Positions 17,380 to 31,605 of a DNA stretch of 64,000 nt are shown here, piece by piece. Every line of letters starts with the position of its first letter. Position 1 is the first letter of the stretch. The translations under genes were made by a program, and so were the position numbers. The stretch is from Ensifer adhaerens. Lineage in GTDB: Bacteria > Pseudomonadota > Alphaproteobacteria > Rhizobiales > Rhizobiaceae. The DNA lies in NCBI RefSeq assembly GCF_000697965.2, contig NZ_CP015880.1:1488001-1552000 (forward strand), given 5' to 3'. The notes beneath the pieces are model-generated. The model did no database searches and was not told the DNA's origin. It worked only from the letters and a program-made list of their open reading frames with translations.

Positions 17380-18873
17380 ATGGTTCTGGCGAGGGACGAA
17401 ACCAAGGCAGGCGAAGGCAATACCGCACTTCAGGAGGACGGCCGCTGGAGCGAACTGTTGCGGCCGGACTATCTGGCGACGACGGCTGCCCTTTGCCTCG
17501 GGGTCGCGTTGTTCGCATTCAACGAGTTTTTCGTAGCGACCGCGCTGCCCACAGCCGTCGAAGAGATCGGCGGCGCTACGCTGTTGTCCTGGGCCGTCAC
17601 GCTCTATCTCGTCTTTGCCATTCTCGGCGGCGCTGTTGCCGCCACGCTCAAGTCAAGGTTCGGCGCACGAGGGACGCTGATTACGGCCGCGCTCATCTTT
17701 GTCGTCGGCACCCTCATCGCGACCGCCGCCGGCAGCATGCCGCAGGTCCTCGCCGGTCGCGTGTTTCAGGGATTCGGCGAGGGGATCATTGCTGCGGTCT
17801 GCTACGCGCTGATTCCCGAACTCTTCCCGCCGCGCCTGGTCCCAAAGGTATTCGGAGCCGAGGCCATCGTCTGGGCAACGGCGGCCTTTGGCGGGCCACT
17901 CGTGTCCGGATTCCTGACGGAACACTGGTCATGGCGGGCGGCTTTCGCCGTCAACGTTCCCGCAACCGTCATCTTCGTTGCGCTCGTTCTGCTGATCGTA
18001 CCGGCACGCAAGGTGCCATCGACCGACACGCCTCGTCCAATCCCGCTGCTGCGGCTGACCGTGGTCGGTTCCGGCATATTGCTGATATCGGTCTCAAATA
18101 CGGCGAGCAGCGTCCCCTTGATGGCGGCGGCGCTGGCGACGGCGCTGACCATCCTCTGGGCGGCCGTCGCAACCGACCGTCGGTCGGAGCATCCGATCCT
18201 GCCCGCGGGCGCCTTTCAGCTCACAAAACCGCTCGGCACCGGACTTTGGGTCGTGCTGCTGATGCCCCTCGCTCAAGCGTCCGGCTCGGTGTACCTCATT
18301 TATGGCCTGCAACATGTCTGGAATTTCAGCCCCACGGCCGCCGGTTTTTCGGCGGCATTGATGGCGATCTCCTGGAGTGTGACCGCTATCGCCGTCGCAA
18401 GCCTGCACTCGCACGCTCTGCGCGTGAAGCTCATCCCTGCGGGACCTGCGCTTCTCAGCCTCGGGCTTGCCGGTCTGATGATCGCCTTCGCGATCGACGA
18501 TTACCGGCTGGTCTTCCCGAGCCAGATCGCGGTCGGGGCCGGGTTCGGCATGTCGTGGGGCACGCTCAGCCAGCTGATGATGGACGTCTCCTTGCGAGGA
18601 GAGCGGGACAAGACCTCAGCGTTTCTGCCGACGTTGCAGTCGGCCGGTTATGCGATCGGCGCGGCGATCTGCGGGCTGACGGCCAATCTTCGCGGTTTCG
18701 ACGAGAAGGCGAACGTTGCCACGATGCACGCCGCCTTGTTCACGGTTTTCGTCGTCGCGTTCCTGATCTCCACGGCTTCTCTGTATCTGGGCGTCAGAAC
18801 CGTGCGGCTCGCAGCGAGCCACGCGCGTCGTGATCGGGGCAGAACTGCTGCCGAGGCCCTGGCGGCAGACTAA
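17380..18873 (+). CDS. MFS transporter, drug:H+ antiporter type
   Basis: This polytopic inner-membrane carrier has 497 residues, with about 12-14 hydrophobic segments visible from residue 40 onward. The first helix has FAFNEFFVATALPTAVEEIG, followed by a motif-A-like KSRFGARGTL loop and a motif-C-like GEGIIAAVCYALIPELFPP region. It fits the DHA2-like drug/solute exporters, but the substrate is unknown. The ATG at 17380 is chosen, as the GCGAGGA ribosome site is well spaced; a TTG six bases upstream is an alternative. It is divergent from greA with nearly 300 bases between them and stands alone. Confidence 0.88.
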   Translation: MVLARDETKAGEGNTALQEDGRWSELLRPDYLATTAALCLGVALFAFNEFFVATALPTAVEEIGGATLLSWAVTLYLVFAILGGAVAATLKSRFGARGTLITAALIFVVGTLIATAAGSMPQVLAGRVFQGFGEGIIAAVCYALIPELFPPRLVPKVFGAEAIVWATAAFGGPLVSGFLTEHWSWRAAFAVNVPATVIFVALVLLIVPARKVPSTDTPRPIPLLRLTVVGSGILLISVSNTASSVPLMAAALATALTILWAAVATDRRSEHPILPAGAFQLTKPLGTGLWVVLLMPLAQASGSVYLIYGLQHVWNFSPTAAGFSAALMAISWSVTAIAVASLHSHALRVKLIPAGPALLSLGLAGLMIAFAIDDYRLVFPSQIAVGAGFGMSWGTLSQLMMDVSLRGERDKTSAFLPTLQSAGYAIGAAICGLTANLRGFDEKANVATMHAALFTVFVVAFLISTASLYLGVRTVRLAASHARRDRGRTAAEALAAD

Positions 18874-18926
18874 CAGTGTGATCAAGCGCAGGATGGATGT
18901 TCCTGCGCTTTGCTCGTGGCGCTGCT

Positions 18927-19202
18927 TCAGGCTGCAGCGTAGAGAGAGGCGCCGACCTGGCGGCGGGCAAGCAGAGCCCGCTGTTCGGCGCCGCGGCCGA
19001 TGGAGGGCACGATTGTTGCCAGCAGCCTGCGGTTGCTGGAACGGACCTGGACCTTCAGCGAACCATAATCGGCATCGCGGCCGATCTTGTCTGCGATCCG
19101 CTGGCCGTAATAGAGGGCCGATCCCTCGTCGAAATGGCTGATACCGTCTTCATCGACGAAGTGCTCGTCGCCCCACAGCAAATCAAAGAAATAGAGTTGC
19201 AC
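18927..19202 (-). CDS. Small DUF6894-like protein
   Basis: This predicted cytosolic protein of about 91 residues contains the pattern LYFFDLLWGDEHFVDEDG, which resembles the DUF6894 family common in Rhizobiales. Function is unknown. The GTG at 19202 gives the family-like start VQLYFFDL; an ATG at 19262 in the same frame would add 20 residues with no conserved look. It lies between the convergent MFS gene and carB and appears to be monocistronic. Confidence 0.65.
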   Translation of the reverse strand: MQLYFFDLLWGDEHFVDEDGISHFDEGSALYYGQRIADKIGRDADYGSLKVQVRSSNRRLLATIVPSIGRGAEQRALLARRQVGASLYAAA

Positions 19203-19396
19203 GATCTTGCCCCATGTCGCGCCCACCGGCGAAGCCGCCGATCTCTCAGTGCGCAGGGTCATAGAAACATGTGCCGGGGGAATGCAGGCTGAACCGGTCG
19301 TTCATGCGGCGTTCAGCGGAGGGGCGGGCTGTTGAAGCGCATCACACCCTCGGGGATGGCGGCGGCGCGCGAGGGTTTCGCGCGCCGCGGTCTTTC

Positions 19397-22888
<3,492 letters not shown>

Positions 22889-23106
22889 GGTCGATCATCC
22901 GTTTCTAGCTGCGCGAAAAACCGGCCGAGGTGGGAGGTCACCGGCCGGGCACGCATTGATGGGTCTTTTCAGGCTAGAAGCGGCTTATAGGCAAATGTTT
23001 CTGCAAGCGAAACCCCGAAAATTCCGGAATCGACAGGAACCAGCCATATTTGCGCACCTCCGGCCATGCAGAGCGCTTCGCGCACGGCGAAACAGCGCCG
23101 GAAATG

Positions 23107-24135
23107 TCAGGGGCGGCCGGGGATGACGAGAACCTTGACCTCTCCGGCCGCCGGCGGATGCGCAATGACGTTGGCTGCTTCGCCGAGCGTCACCCGCCGC
23201 GAAATCAGCTTGTCGATCTCGATGGCGCCTGAGGCGACGAGGTCTGCTGCACGGCGGTGGACGAAGGGGTTGATGAAGGATCCGAGCACCCGCAGTTCGC
23301 GAAAGAGAATGTCGAACGGTTCGATTTCCACGGTCTCGCCCTTCGGCATGACGCCGAGGATCACGACGGTGCCACCGGACCTGGCAAGGCGAGTCGACTG
23401 CATGACGGTTTCGGCAACGCCGGCGCATTCGATGACGACATCGACCCCGCCGGGAACGAGCCCGGTGTCACCGGCGATCTGTTCGATGATATCGGTAGAG
23501 GAAGGATCGACCGTCGCCGTTGCGCCGACCTCTTCGGCAAGGCGGCGCTTTGCCGCCTGTCGTGTGGAAAGAATGACCGTCGTTGCGCCGGCGAGGCGGA
23601 CGAGCTGCACGACCAGTAGGCCGATCACACCGCCGCCAAGGACGACGACGGAGGAGCCGGCGCGAATGCCCGCCATATCCACGCCATGCAGGCAGCAGGC
23701 GAGCGGCTCGCAGAAGGCGCCATGAACGGGGGCGAGGCTCAGTGGTATGTCATGGGCCTGCTTGCGGGGCATAACCACGTACTCGGCAAAACCACCGTCA
23801 CGATGGATGCCGATCGCCCGGAGATTGCGGCAGAGATTGATGCGCCCGGCGGTACATTGCGGACAGGTACCGCAAGCGATGTTGGGGTCGCCGGTGATTC
23901 TCGCGCCGATTGCGATATCGGAGACCCTGCTTCCCACCGCCTCGACGATGCCGCAGAATTCGTGGCCGAGCGTCACCGGCGGGGTCGAGGGGAATTCGCC
24001 GTGCAGCAGATGCCGGTCCGTGCCGCAGATGCCGCAGGCTTCGACCCGCACCAGCAGATCGTCCGGGCCGGGTAGGGGCTTTGGCACTTCTGCGACCCGC
24101 AGCTGACCGATACCTTTGAGCCGCAATGCCTTCAT
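23107..24135 (-). CDS. Zinc-dependent alcohol/polyol dehydrogenase (MDR superfamily)
   Basis: This medium-chain dehydrogenase of 342 residues has the catalytic zinc ligands in EACGICGTDRHLLHGEFP and GHEFCG, structural zinc cysteines (NIACGTCPQCTAGRINLCRN) and the nucleotide-binding fold VVVLGGGVIGLLVVQL. The closest pattern is the sorbitol/threonine/galactitol dehydrogenase group; the substrate is unclear. The ATG at 24135 begins the conserved LKGIGQLRV region, and the longer frame upstream has no family match. It is transcribed alone downstream of a 260-base gap shared with the divergent metallopeptidase gene. Confidence 0.9.
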   Translation of the reverse strand: MKALRLKGIGQLRVAEVPKPLPGPDDLLVRVEACGICGTDRHLLHGEFPSTPPVTLGHEFCGIVEAVGSRVSDIAIGARITGDPNIACGTCPQCTAGRINLCRNLRAIGIHRDGGFAEYVVMPRKQAHDIPLSLAPVHGAFCEPLACCLHGVDMAGIRAGSSVVVLGGGVIGLLVVQLVRLAGATTVILSTRQAAKRRLAEEVGATATVDPSSTDIIEQIAGDTGLVPGGVDVVIECAGVAETVMQSTRLARSGGTVVILGVMPKGETVEIEPFDILFRELRVLGSFINPFVHRRAADLVASGAIEIDKLISRRVTLGEAANVIAHPPAAGEVKVLVIPGRP

Positions 24136-24398
24136 CGCCCTGCCTCCTCGCCCTGTCCGCATGGGCATAGGAGCCGCAAAGCAGGTTTGCGTCAAGGCGA
24201 GCGCGGCTGTTCAAGAGAGGGCGGCCGGTCGGGCCGGCGGCCCGGCTGCCGGCAGCGCCTTGGCGAAGTGGTCGCCTTGTCAAAAAGATTGGTGAGATCG
24301 CGAACTTACGGGGCGCGATTGCGTTTTACAACGACGTTAGGGCCGTCTTATAAAAGAGCAGACCGACAACGCCTTTCAGAGGCCGGGGAGGACAGATC

Positions 24399-25337
24399 AT
24401 GGAATGGAAGGGCCGCCGCCAATCCGACAATATCGAAGACCAGCGCGGCGCGAGCCCCGGTGGCGGCAACCCGTTTGGGCGCGGGGGCGGTTTTCGCATG
24501 CCAGGCGGTGGCGGCGGCATGCGGCGCGCCGGAGGCGGTATGAGCTTCGGTACGATTATCTTCCTCGTCGTGCTCTATTTCATCCTCAAGGCCATGGGCA
24601 TCGACATGCTGCAGGTGCTGGAAGGCGGCGGCGGCCAGGTGCAGATGCCGGGCTTCGAGCAGAGCGATGGTTCGCCGGCACCGCGCGGATCCGCCCAGGA
24701 AGAGGAAATGAAGCAGTTCATGGCGACGGTGCTCGCCGAGACTGAAGACACCTGGAACGGCATTTTCCAGGCAAACGGCCAGCAGTATGAAGAGCCGAAG
24801 ATGGTGCTTTTCCGTGGCCAGGTGCGTTCCGCCTGCGGCTTTGCTTCGGCTGCCTCCGGGCCGTTCTATTGCCCGGGCGACCGCAAGGTCTATCTTGACA
24901 TGAGCTTCTTCGACGAACTCGCGCAGAAGTTCGATGCGGCCGGCGATTTCGCCCAGGCCTATGTCGTCGCGCATGAGGTCGGCCATCATGTCCAGAACCT
25001 GATCGGCGTTCTGCCGAAGTTCAACCAGATGCGCCAGTCGATGAGCGAGACCGAAGCCAACCAGATGTCGGTGCGCGTCGAACTGCAGGCCGATTGCTTC
25101 GCCGGTGTCTGGGGCAAGTATACCCAGCAGAAGGGCCTGCTCGAACAGGGCGACCTTGAAGAGGCGCTGAACGCGGCCACCCAGATCGGCGATGATACGC
25201 TGCAGAAGCGCATGCAGGGCTATGTCGTTCCCGAGAGCTTCAATCACGGGACCTCCGAGCAGCGCATGCGCTGGTTCAAGCGCGGCTTCGACAGCGGCAA
25301 GATGACGGCCTGTGATACTTTCTCGGGCGCGGCCTGA
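24399..25337 (+). CDS. ypfJ: Neutral zinc metallopeptidase, YpfJ family
   Basis: This is a membrane-anchored putative zinc protease of 312 residues. The N-terminus is glycine-rich (residues about 10-48), followed by one transmembrane helix (FGTIIFLVVLYFILKAMGI, about 49-67). The catalytic HExxH is in VVAHEVGHHVQNLIG, with a downstream acidic ligand region (ELQADCFAGVWG). The family (DUF/PF04228) is widespread but its physiological substrate is unknown. The ATG has a strong GGGGAGG ribosome site. It ends at a bidirectional terminator. Confidence 0.92.
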   Translation: MEWKGRRQSDNIEDQRGASPGGGNPFGRGGGFRMPGGGGGMRRAGGGMSFGTIIFLVVLYFILKAMGIDMLQVLEGGGGQVQMPGFEQSDGSPAPRGSAQEEEMKQFMATVLAETEDTWNGIFQANGQQYEEPKMVLFRGQVRSACGFASAASGPFYCPGDRKVYLDMSFFDELAQKFDAAGDFAQAYVVAHEVGHHVQNLIGVLPKFNQMRQSMSETEANQMSVRVELQADCFAGVWGKYTQQKGLLEQGDLEEALNAATQIGDDTLQKRMQGYVVPESFNHGTSEQRMRWFKRGFDSGKMTACDTFSGAA

Positions 25338-25358
25338 TTTCTTTGAACCAGAATCATT

Positions 25359-25390
25359 CGAAAGGGCCGGCTTGTCTGCCGGCCCTTTCG
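25359..25390. terminator. Bidirectional terminator
   Basis: A perfect 13-bp repeat CGAAAGGGCCGGC/GCCGGCCCTTTCG with a 6-base loop lies between the convergent metallopeptidase and aldo/keto reductase genes. Confidence 0.8.
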
Positions 25391-25398
25391 TTTGTGGC

Positions 25399-26391
<993 letters not shown>

Positions 26392-26512
26392 CTTCGTTCT
26401 CCTTCGACAAGGCCGAAAACCAGCCGGCCGTTTGCTCGGTCTCCTGTTTACTTCGTCCGATGCCGTGCGATAATCCGATCTCAATCGAACGACTTGTACG
26501 AAATTCCGCACA

Positions 26513-27421
26513 ATGGACGACTTGCCGCTTGCTGATCTCGATGCCTTCACCGCAGTGGCCGCGGCGCGGAGCTTCCGCGCGGCTGCGAAGAAGCGCGGCG
26601 TTTCCGCGTCGGCGCTGAGCGAGGCGCTCCGCCGCCTTGAAGCGAAGCTGCAGGTGCGCCTGCTCAACCGCACGACCCGCAGCGTCACCCTGACGGAGGC
26701 GGGCACGCGGCTGCTCGATCGGCTGACGCCGGCCCTCGGCGAGATCGCCGGTGCGCTCGATCAGGTCAACGAGATGCGCGACAGTCCGGCGGGAACGCTA
26801 AAACTGAACGTTCCGACCATCGTCGCGCGCGAAATTCTACCACCGATCATCGGCCGGTTCTTGCGCGAGCACCCGGCAATTTCCCTGGAGGTGACGGCGG
26901 AGGACGGTTTCGTCGATGTCCTCGCTGCCGGTTTCGATGCGGGCGTCCGCTACGAGGAACGCGTCGAGCGCGACATGATCGCGATCCCGATCGGGCCGAG
27001 CCGCCAGCGTTATGTCACAGCCGCGGCGCCGGATTATCTCGAAAGGCGCGGCGTGCCCGGCCATCCGCGCGACCTGCTTGAACACGCCTGCATTCGCCAC
27101 CGCTTCGCCAGCGGCTTCTCGCTTCCCTGGGAGTTCGGCGAGGGCGAGGCGGCGCTGACGATCGCGCCGCCAGCCGTCGTCACCGCCAACACGATCGATC
27201 TCGAACTCGGGGCGGCCATCGACGGCCTTGGCGTGATCCGGACCTTCGAGGAATTCATCGCGCCCGCGGTCGCCGCAGGGCGTCTGGTGCTCATCCTTGA
27301 GGCGTGGACGACGAGCTTCTCCGGTCCGCTTCTCTATTATGCAAGCCGCAAGCATATGCCAGCGGCGTTGCGTGCCTTCGTGGACTTCCTGAAGCGCGAA
27401 CAGCGGCGGGACCACCGCTGA
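26513..27421 (+). CDS. LysR-family transcriptional regulator
   Basis: This 302-residue regulator has the N-terminal winged helix-turn-helix (ARSFRAAAKKRGVSASALSEALRRLE) and the LysR substrate-binding domain (KLNVPTIVAREILPPIIGRF). It resembles the group that controls oxidoreductases such as aldo/keto reductases and quinone reductases. Divergence from the aldo/keto reductase gene, with 121 bases between starts, supports that gene as a target; the shared region likely holds the T-N11-A site. Confidence 0.92.
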   Translation: MDDLPLADLDAFTAVAAARSFRAAAKKRGVSASALSEALRRLEAKLQVRLLNRTTRSVTLTEAGTRLLDRLTPALGEIAGALDQVNEMRDSPAGTLKLNVPTIVAREILPPIIGRFLREHPAISLEVTAEDGFVDVLAAGFDAGVRYEERVERDMIAIPIGPSRQRYVTAAAPDYLERRGVPGHPRDLLEHACIRHRFASGFSLPWEFGEGEAALTIAPPAVVTANTIDLELGAAIDGLGVIRTFEEFIAPAVAAGRLVLILEAWTTSFSGPLLYYASRKHMPAALRAFVDFLKREQRRDHR

Positions 27422-27587
27422 GGCATGGGCTGTAAGCGGCCCGACCTATCAACCATTGCGATAGTCCCATCAGAAAATTTGGGACGTTCACGGATTGTTT
27501 CGTGCGAAATGATCCGTTACACCTAAATTGGTAGCGTTGTTCACGTTCTGTCTCTTTTCCCGGGGCAGGCCGCCGGGGAGGGATCGC

Positions 27588-28901
27588 ATGCGCGACGAGA
27601 AATTTGTGCGACGCGGCCTGTTCCTCGTCTTCCTCATCCTGTTTCTCGATATCATTGGCATCGCAATCATCGTGCCGGTGCTGCCGGCCTATCTCGAGGA
27701 ATTGACCGGCGCCAATGTCAGCGAGGCGGCGATCGATGGTGGATGGCTGCTGCTCGTCTATGCGGCGATGCAGTTTCTCTTTGCGCCGCTGATCGGCAAT
27801 CTCAGCGATCGATTCGGCCGCCGACCGGTGCTGCTCGCATCCGTCTTCACTTTCGCGCTCGACAACCTGATCTGCGCGCTCGCCACCAGCTACTGGATGC
27901 TGTTCATCGGTCGTGTACTCGCCGGCGTCAGCGGCGCCAGCTTCGGCACGGCATCGGCCTACATCGCCGACATCAGTCATGACGGGAACCGAGCCAAGAA
28001 TTTCGGGCTGATCGGCATTGCCTTTGGTACCGGCTTCGCGCTCGGGCCGGTGCTTGGCGGTCTGCTTGGCGAACTCGGCCCGCGGGTCCCGTTCTACGGC
28101 GCGGCAGCGCTGTCCTTCGTCAACTTTATCCTTGGCGTATTCCTGCTGCCCGAGACACTCGACAGCGCCAACCGCCGCCGGTTCGAGTGGAAACGCGCCA
28201 ACCCGCTCGGCGCCCTCAAGCAGATGTGCAATTACCCCGGCATCGGCTGGGTGGGGCTGGTGTTCTTTCTCTTTTGGCTTGCCCATTCGGTCTATCCGGC
28301 CGTCTGGTCCTTCGTTTCCAGCTACCGCTACGGCTGGAGCGAGGGGCAGATCGGACTTTCGCTCGGGATCTTCGGTATCGGCGGTGCCTTCGTCATGGCC
28401 GTCATCCTGCCGCGTGTGGTGCCGCGGCTTGGGGAGTGGCGCACGGCCGTGCTCGGCCTGACCTTCACCACGCTCGGAGCCATCGGCTATGCCGGCGCCT
28501 GGCAGGGGTGGATGATCTATGCGGTGATCATCGCGACCGCGCTCGAAAGCCTCGCCGATCCGCCGCTGCGCAGTATCGCCGCGGCCCACGTGCCGTCGTC
28601 GGCACAAGGCGAGCTTCAGGGCGCGCTGACCAGCATCGGCAGCATCACCACGATCATCGGTCCGTTGATCTTCACCCAGGCCTTCGGTTATTTCACCAGC
28701 CCTGCCGCGCCCGTCGCCTTTGCCGGCGCGCCCTATGCACTCGCCAGTTCCTTCCTCGTCGGCGCGCTTATCGTGTTCTTCCTGAAGATACCGAGAAGCA
28801 GGGCGGTCGGACCGGAAGGCGCGGAGAATGCCGGGCCGGCCGACGCCGTAGCGCCGGACGAGCCAGAGGCGATGGAGCGGCCACGATTGCACGGAAATTG
28901 A
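27588..28901 (+). CDS. TetA/TCR-family MFS efflux transporter
   Basis: This 437-residue, 12-helix MFS carrier has the TCR/Tet family pattern: TM1 [17 protein letters not shown], motif [15 protein letters not shown] between TM2 and TM3, and motif C-like [18 protein letters not shown]. Family members exchange protons for tetracyclines or other compounds; chromosomal rhizobial copies are usually of unknown substrate, so resistance should not be assumed. The ATG at 27588 is followed at once by the first membrane segment. It stands between the LysR gene and the MATE gene on the same strand. Confidence 0.92.
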   Translation: MRDEKFVRRGLFLVFLILFLDIIGIAIIVPVLPAYLEELTGANVSEAAIDGGWLLLVYAAMQFLFAPLIGNLSDRFGRRPVLLASVFTFALDNLICALATSYWMLFIGRVLAGVSGASFGTASAYIADISHDGNRAKNFGLIGIAFGTGFALGPVLGGLLGELGPRVPFYGAAALSFVNFILGVFLLPETLDSANRRRFEWKRANPLGALKQMCNYPGIGWVGLVFFLFWLAHSVYPAVWSFVSSYRYGWSEGQIGLSLGIFGIGGAFVMAVILPRVVPRLGEWRTAVLGLTFTTLGAIGYAGAWQGWMIYAVIIATALESLADPPLRSIAAAHVPSSAQGELQGALTSIGSITTIIGPLIFTQAFGYFTSPAAPVAFAGAPYALASSFLVGALIVFFLKIPRSRAVGPEGAENAGPADAVAPDEPEAMERPRLHGN

Positions 28902-29044
28902 TCAATTTTCGTGATCTATCGATGAAACTTTGAGCAACCTCGCCCTTGCGTCTGGCTCTTTGCCCGACGGTATTCTATTTCCGGATTCCTCCCCCCCGAT
29001 CTTCGGTTGCGGCCCGGAGCCGCATTGACTGCCAGGAATCTGCC

Positions 29045-30454
29045 ATGCTGACCGCGAATGCGAGCCCGATACCGTTGACGACCGACAATTCCTGGCGGAC
29101 GCACTATCGCGCGAGCTTCTATCTGGGCGTGCCGTTCATCGGTGCGCAGCTTGCGCAGCTCGCGATCAACACGACGGACGTCCTGATGGTCGGTAAGCTC
29201 GGCGCCACCGAGCTCGCGGCGATCATCCTCGCGACCCAGATGTATTTCACCGTCTATGTTTTCGGCAACGGATTTGCCAATGCGGTGGTGCCGATGGCAG
29301 CACAGGCCGTCGGCCGTGGCGACAAGGTTTCGGTGCGCCGCTCGGTGCGCATGGGCATGTGGGTGGTGATGCTCTACGGCCTGTTGACCGCGCCGATCCT
29401 CTGGATGGCCGAGCCGATCCTGCTATTTGCCGGCCAACAGCCCAAGGTCGCAGCCCTTGCAGGAGAATATGTCCGCATCGCGCAATGGGCGATCTTCCCC
29501 GGTCTCATCTTCATGGTGCTGAGGGCCTTCCTAAGTGGCCTGGAGAGGGCAGGGATCATTCTCTATGTCACGCTGGCGACGCTCGTGCTCAATGCCGCGC
29601 TCTGCTACGTGCTGATCTTCGGCCACTTCGGCTTCCCGAAACTCGGAATCTTCGGTGCGGCGGTCGCAGCGCTTGGCGTTGCCGTGCTCGGCGCGGCGTT
29701 GACGATCGGCTATATCAAGAGCAAGCCGGAGCTCAACCAGTACGAACTCTTCGTCCGCTTCTGGCGGCCCGACTGGGTCGCCTTCCGCGAAGTCGTTTTT
29801 CTCGGAATTCCGATTTCGCTGACGATCCTTGCCGAGGTCAGCCTGTTCACCGTCGCCTCGCTGCTGATGGGCACGATCGGCACGGTCGAGCTTGCGGCGC
29901 ACGGCATCGCGCTGCAATTCGCCTCGATGGCCTTCATGATCCCGCTCGGGCTTGCGCAGGCCGCCACGGTGCGGGTCGGGCTTGCCTATGGCCGCGGTGA
30001 CCTCCTGGGCGTTCGGCGCGCGGCGATCGCTTCGCTGGTGCTCGGCGCCGGCTTTGCCATTGTCGGCAGCGCCATCTTCGCATTCTTCCCCAGCCAACTG
30101 GCTGCCCTTTATCTCGACACAGCCCGTCCGGACGCTGCGGCGGTGCTTGCCTTCGCGGCTCCGCTCATTGTCATTGCCGGTGCGTTTCAGCTCGTCGATG
30201 GCATGCAGGCGATCGCCGCCGGCATGCTGCGCGGCCTGAAGGACACCAAGGTGCCGATGCTGCTGGCGATGGTTTCTTATTGGCCGATCGGCTTCGTCTG
30301 CGCCTGGCTCTTTGCCTTTCCCTTCAATTTCGGCGGGATCGGCGTGTGGTTCGGCTTCGTCCTCGGGCTTGCAGCCGCCGCGGTGCTGTTGAACTGGCGC
30401 TTCTTCCGGATGCTCGGCGAGATAACGGCGAAGGCTGCCGCCAAGGGCGCCTGA
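29045..30454 (+). CDS. MATE-family multidrug efflux transporter
   Basis: This is a polytopic inner-membrane antiporter of 469 residues with about 12 hydrophobic helices. It fits the NorM branch: VPFIGAQLAQLAINTTDVLM in TM1 and the repeat half SLTILAEVSLFTVASLLMG. These carriers export cationic compounds with Na+ or H+. The ATG at 29045 directly precedes the conserved region; an upstream in-frame extension lacks family residues. A 143-base gap separates it from the MFS gene, so co-transcription is uncertain. Confidence 0.92.
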   Translation: MLTANASPIPLTTDNSWRTHYRASFYLGVPFIGAQLAQLAINTTDVLMVGKLGATELAAIILATQMYFTVYVFGNGFANAVVPMAAQAVGRGDKVSVRRSVRMGMWVVMLYGLLTAPILWMAEPILLFAGQQPKVAALAGEYVRIAQWAIFPGLIFMVLRAFLSGLERAGIILYVTLATLVLNAALCYVLIFGHFGFPKLGIFGAAVAALGVAVLGAALTIGYIKSKPELNQYELFVRFWRPDWVAFREVVFLGIPISLTILAEVSLFTVASLLMGTIGTVELAAHGIALQFASMAFMIPLGLAQAATVRVGLAYGRGDLLGVRRAAIASLVLGAGFAIVGSAIFAFFPSQLAALYLDTARPDAAAVLAFAAPLIVIAGAFQLVDGMQAIAAGMLRGLKDTKVPMLLAMVSYWPIGFVCAWLFAFPFNFGGIGVWFGFVLGLAAAAVLLNWRFFRMLGEITAKAAAKGA

Positions 30455-30479
30455 CTTGGGGCGAAGAAGAGCAAAGAAA

Positions 30480-30511
30480 AAGCCGGACGGGCAGGGGATG
30501 CCGTCCGGCTT
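30480..30511 (-). terminator. Terminator of the two small membrane-protein genes
   Basis: AAGCCGGACGG/CCGTCCGGCTT with a 10-base loop, followed on the minus strand by TTTTTCTTTG. It lies 75 bases after the stop of the 42-residue gene. Confidence 0.75.
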
Positions 30512-30586
30512 ACAATGGCGTCGCCTCAGGGGAAGGGAACGACGGCCGCTTACTACCACGCTTCGTTTTACGAAGCTTTGGAACTG

Positions 30587-30715
30587 CTAGACGTTAAAGC
30601 CGTCGAGCCGTTCCGAACCCTGGCGATCGCGCTGGAGGTCGCGTATCGTCCGGGCAAAGTCGATCAAGAATACGAGACTGATGACCGCTGCCGCGATCAT
30701 GAATAGGGTGGCCAT
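30587..30715 (-). CDS. Small single-span membrane protein, 42 residues
   Basis: The minus-strand ATG at 30715 has a strong GGAGGG ribosome site 5 bases upstream. The frame reads MATLFMIAAAVISLVFLIDF (about residues 1-20, one membrane helix) then a basic cytosolic tail (ARTIRDLQRDRQGSERL). It begins 11 bases after the stop of the next small gene and ends before a terminator. No family name is recognised. Confidence 0.6.
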   Translation of the reverse strand: MATLFMIAAAVISLVFLIDFARTIRDLQRDRQGSERLDGFNV

Positions 30716-30726
30716 AGTGCCCTCCA

Positions 30727-30849
30727 TCAACGGAAGATTTTCTGTGTCGCGTAGCGGTCGCGCCGGTCACGGGACTCGTTGCGCAGTCCATGTATCGTCG
30801 CAAAGATCATCGCGAAAAACATCGCCATCGAAAACAGAGCAAGTCCCAT
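30727..30849 (-). CDS. Small single-span membrane protein, 40 residues
   Basis: The ATG at 30849 follows an AAAGGA ribosome site. The frame starts MGLALFSMAMFFAMIFATIH (one hydrophobic helix) and continues with a highly charged tail (GLRNESRDRRDRYATQK). The organisation, a short helix followed by an arginine-rich tail, is the same as in the following 42-residue protein, and the two likely form one transcript. Function unknown. Confidence 0.6.
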   Translation of the reverse strand: MGLALFSMAMFFAMIFATIHGLRNESRDRRDRYATQKIFR

Positions 30850-31075
30850 AGCCGTAATCCTTTCGCATCCTAAACGGCAGTACGTTCAAAAAAGTTCCGT
30901 TGTTACTGGCACTACACTTAACGTCTTTGCTGTGAAGCACCGTTGAACATGGCATTCATCTAGCATTCATTCTTTCTGTCCCGCTGTTTCCCAGGGAACA
31001 GGGTCAACCGCCGTACAACTCTTGCGATCTGTCGCCGTCCGTGACAAAAGGCTTCACCAAACGGAAACAGGTGCG

Positions 31076-31570
31076 ATGACCACGGCATTTTATCCCGGCT
31101 CCTTCGATCCGATGACGAACGGGCATCTCGATGTGCTCGTGCAGGCGCTGAACGTGGCGGCGAAAGTCATTGTCGCGATCGGCATCCACCCCGGCAAAGC
31201 ACCTCTCTTCTCCTTCGACGAACGCGCCGAGCTCATCCGCCGCTCGCTCCACGAATTTCTGCCGGACAGGGCAGGCGACATCGATGTCGTTTCCTTCGAC
31301 AATCTGGTCGTCGACGCGGCGCGAGAGCGCGGCGCAAAGCTGCTTGTGCGCGGCCTTCGCGATGGCACCGACCTCGACTACGAGATGCAGATGGCCGGGA
31401 TGAACCGGCAGATGGCGCCGGATATCCAGACCTTGTTCTTGCCGGCGGGCACGGCATCACGGCCCATTACGGCCACATTGGTCCGCCAGATCGCGGCCAT
31501 GGGCGGCGACGTCAGTGCCTTCGTGCCCAAGTCCGTCTACGAAGCACTGCAGGCCAAACGCCGTACCTGA
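31076..31570 (+). CDS. coaD: Pantetheine-phosphate adenylyltransferase
   Basis: CoaD transfers AMP from ATP to 4'-phosphopantetheine, giving dephospho-CoA, the penultimate step of coenzyme A synthesis. It has 164 residues, standard size. The nucleotidyltransferase motif is [16 protein letters not shown] (T/HxGH type), and the C-terminal ATP loop is in [25 protein letters not shown]. The ATG at 31076 ([10 protein letters not shown]) is the family-like start. It leads a plus-strand run with the two cyclophilin genes (35 and 22 bases apart). Confidence 0.96.
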   Translation: MTTAFYPGSFDPMTNGHLDVLVQALNVAAKVIVAIGIHPGKAPLFSFDERAELIRRSLHEFLPDRAGDIDVVSFDNLVVDAARERGAKLLVRGLRDGTDLDYEMQMAGMNRQMAPDIQTLFLPAGTASRPITATLVRQIAAMGGDVSAFVPKSVYEALQAKRRT

Positions 31571-31605
31571 CGGGCGGCCCCAAATTCACCACGCAGGGAG
31601 AAACC

